A stretch of DNA of 64,000 bases from Mycobacterium gordonae (GTDB lineage Bacteria > Actinomycetota > Actinomycetes > Mycobacteriales > Mycobacteriaceae): the NCBI RefSeq assembly GCF_002101675.1, contig NZ_LQOY01000153.1, positions 1 to 64,000 on the forward strand, read 5' to 3'. The notes under the pieces are model-generated. The model searched no databases. It had not been told where the DNA came from and saw only the letters and a program-made list of their open reading frames with translations. The stretch's first letter is position 1. Every line of letters begins with the position of its first letter. Shown in pieces: positions 63,214 through 64,000 of this stretch. Made by a program: the position numbers and the translations under genes.

Positions 63214-64000
63214 ATGAGCGAGGCACCAGACTCGCGGGTGGGCTCGATGTTCGGGCCCTACCACCTCAAGCGGTTGCTGGGCCGCGGCGGGATGGGCGAG
63301 GTCTACGAGGCCGAGCACACCGTCAAGGAGTGGACGGTGGCCGTCAAGCTGATGACCGCCGAGTTCAGCAAGGACCCGGTGTTCCGCGAGCGCATGAAGC
63401 GCGAGGCCCGCATCGCCGGGCGCCTGCAGGAACCCCACGTCGTGCCGATCCACGACTACGGCGAGATCGACGGCCAGATGTACCTCGAAATGCGGATGAT
63501 CGAGGGCACCGACCTGGACAGCGTGCTCAAACGCTTCGGCCCGCTGACCCCGCCGCGCGCGGTCGCGATCATCACCCAGATCGCCTCGGCGCTGGATGCC
63601 GCCCACGCCGCCGGTGTCATGCACCGCGACGTCAAACCCCCCAACATCCTGGTCACCCGCGACGACTTCGCCTACCTGGTCGACTTCGGCATCGCCAGCG
63701 CCACCACCGACGAAAAGCTCACCCAGCTGGGCACCGCCGTCGGGACCTGGAAATACATGGCGCCAGAACGGTTTTCCAACGACGAAGTCACCTACCGCGC
63801 CGACATCTACGCGCTGGCCTGCGTGCTCTACGAATGCCTAACCGGCAGCCCGCCGTACCGCGCCGACAGTGCCACGACGCTGGTGACCGCGCACCTGATG
63901 GACCCGGTGCCGCAGGTCAGCGCCGCCCGCGCCGGCATTCCCAAGGGCTTTGACGCGGTCATCGCCCGCGGCATGGCCAAGAAACCCGAGGACCGCTACG
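63214..64000 (+). CDS. pknH: Serine/threonine protein kinase PknH, N-terminal part (cut by window end)
   Basis: The first 262 residues are visible: a Hanks-type kinase domain with the glycine loop LLGRGGMGEVYEAEH, the ATP lysine in VAVKLM, the catalytic HRDVKPPNIL, DFGIAS, and the activation-loop region TTDEKLTQLGTAVGTWKYMAPE with likely phosphothreonines. The start at ATG 63214 follows GAGGAGGG. The transmembrane and extracellular sensor part lies beyond the edge. In M. tuberculosis this kinase phosphorylates EmbR, encoded just upstream here. Confidence 0.95.
   Translation, partial: MSEAPDSRVGSMFGPYHLKRLLGRGGMGEVYEAEHTVKEWTVAVKLMTAEFSKDPVFRERMKREARIAGRLQEPHVVPIHDYGEIDGQMYLEMRMIEGTDLDSVLKRFGPLTPPRAVAIITQIASALDAAHAAGVMHRDVKPPNILVTRDDFAYLVDFGIASATTDEKLTQLGTAVGTWKYMAPERFSNDEVTYRADIYALACVLYECLTGSPPYRADSATTLVTAHLMDPVPQVSAARAGIPKGFDAVIARGMAKKPEDRY

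Overview
The window is a GC-rich actinobacterial chromosome segment and almost certainly comes from a Mycobacterium. Three things point there: the gene order prmC-prfA-rpmE-rho-thrB-thrC-hom-lysA-argS, the oppBCDA, lprA, lprB and lprC genes, and an EmbR-PknH pair. From memory this is the M. tuberculosis Rv1266c-Rv1301 neighbourhood read in the opposite orientation. The EmbR-PknH pair suggests a species related to the slow growers. I cannot name the species from sequence alone.

Layout. (1) 1-12425, minus strand: a compact core block for translation termination (tsaC, prmC, prfA, rpmE), rho, and the aspartate-family amino-acid genes (thrB, thrC, hom, lysA), with argS upstream. Most junctions overlap by 1-8 bases. 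(2) 12541-12616: tRNA-Arg(CCG). (3) About 12.8-33.9 kb: an accessory-looking stretch of about 20 kb. It holds a PAS-ANTAR regulator, a RimI-like acetyltransferase, a Vgb-like propeller, small secreted cysteine-containing proteins, several alpha/beta hydrolases, an SPFH/zinc-ribbon/membrane-protein operon, VOC proteins, a thioesterase, a VanY-like peptidase, a DUF732 protein, a potassium channel of unusual layout and an 84-bp tandem repeat. (4) 33.9-40.4 kb: an Rrf2 regulator, cysD-cysNC (sulfate activation), a three-gene RimK-type ligase module, and canA behind a long hairpin terminator. (5) 40.6-48.8 kb: the oppBCDA peptide importer, an aminopeptidase-like hydrolase and a GMC oxidoreductase. 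(6) 48.9-58.4 kb: an SbcC/SbcD-like pair, a SixA-like phosphatase, lprB-lprC and a heterodimeric ABC exporter. (7) 58.5-64 kb: lprA, a DUF4189 protein, two secreted C39-like paralogues, embR, and the start of pknH, which is cut by the window edge.

Main discovery candidate. Six promoter regions (near 18.55, 21.27, 25.71, 27.86, 59.68 and 60.59 kb) carry direct repeats of a CAAGAAT-type heptamer at exact 11-bp spacing. In four of them the last repeat lies 7 bp before a sequence of the form GAnnnT, a fit to a weak -10. An 11-bp heptamer array just upstream of -10 is the hallmark of SARP-family activators, and EmbR, encoded in this window beside its kinase PknH, has exactly that DNA-binding architecture. 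The downstream genes are mainly envelope, secreted or lipid-hydrolysing proteins. I infer an EmbR/PknH (or other SARP) regulon spread over this locus. Other points of interest are the RimK-retropepsin-aspartoacylase module, the Ydj-like SPFH operon, the complementary degenerate sites of the ABC exporter, and the altered metal ligands of the SbcD-like protein.
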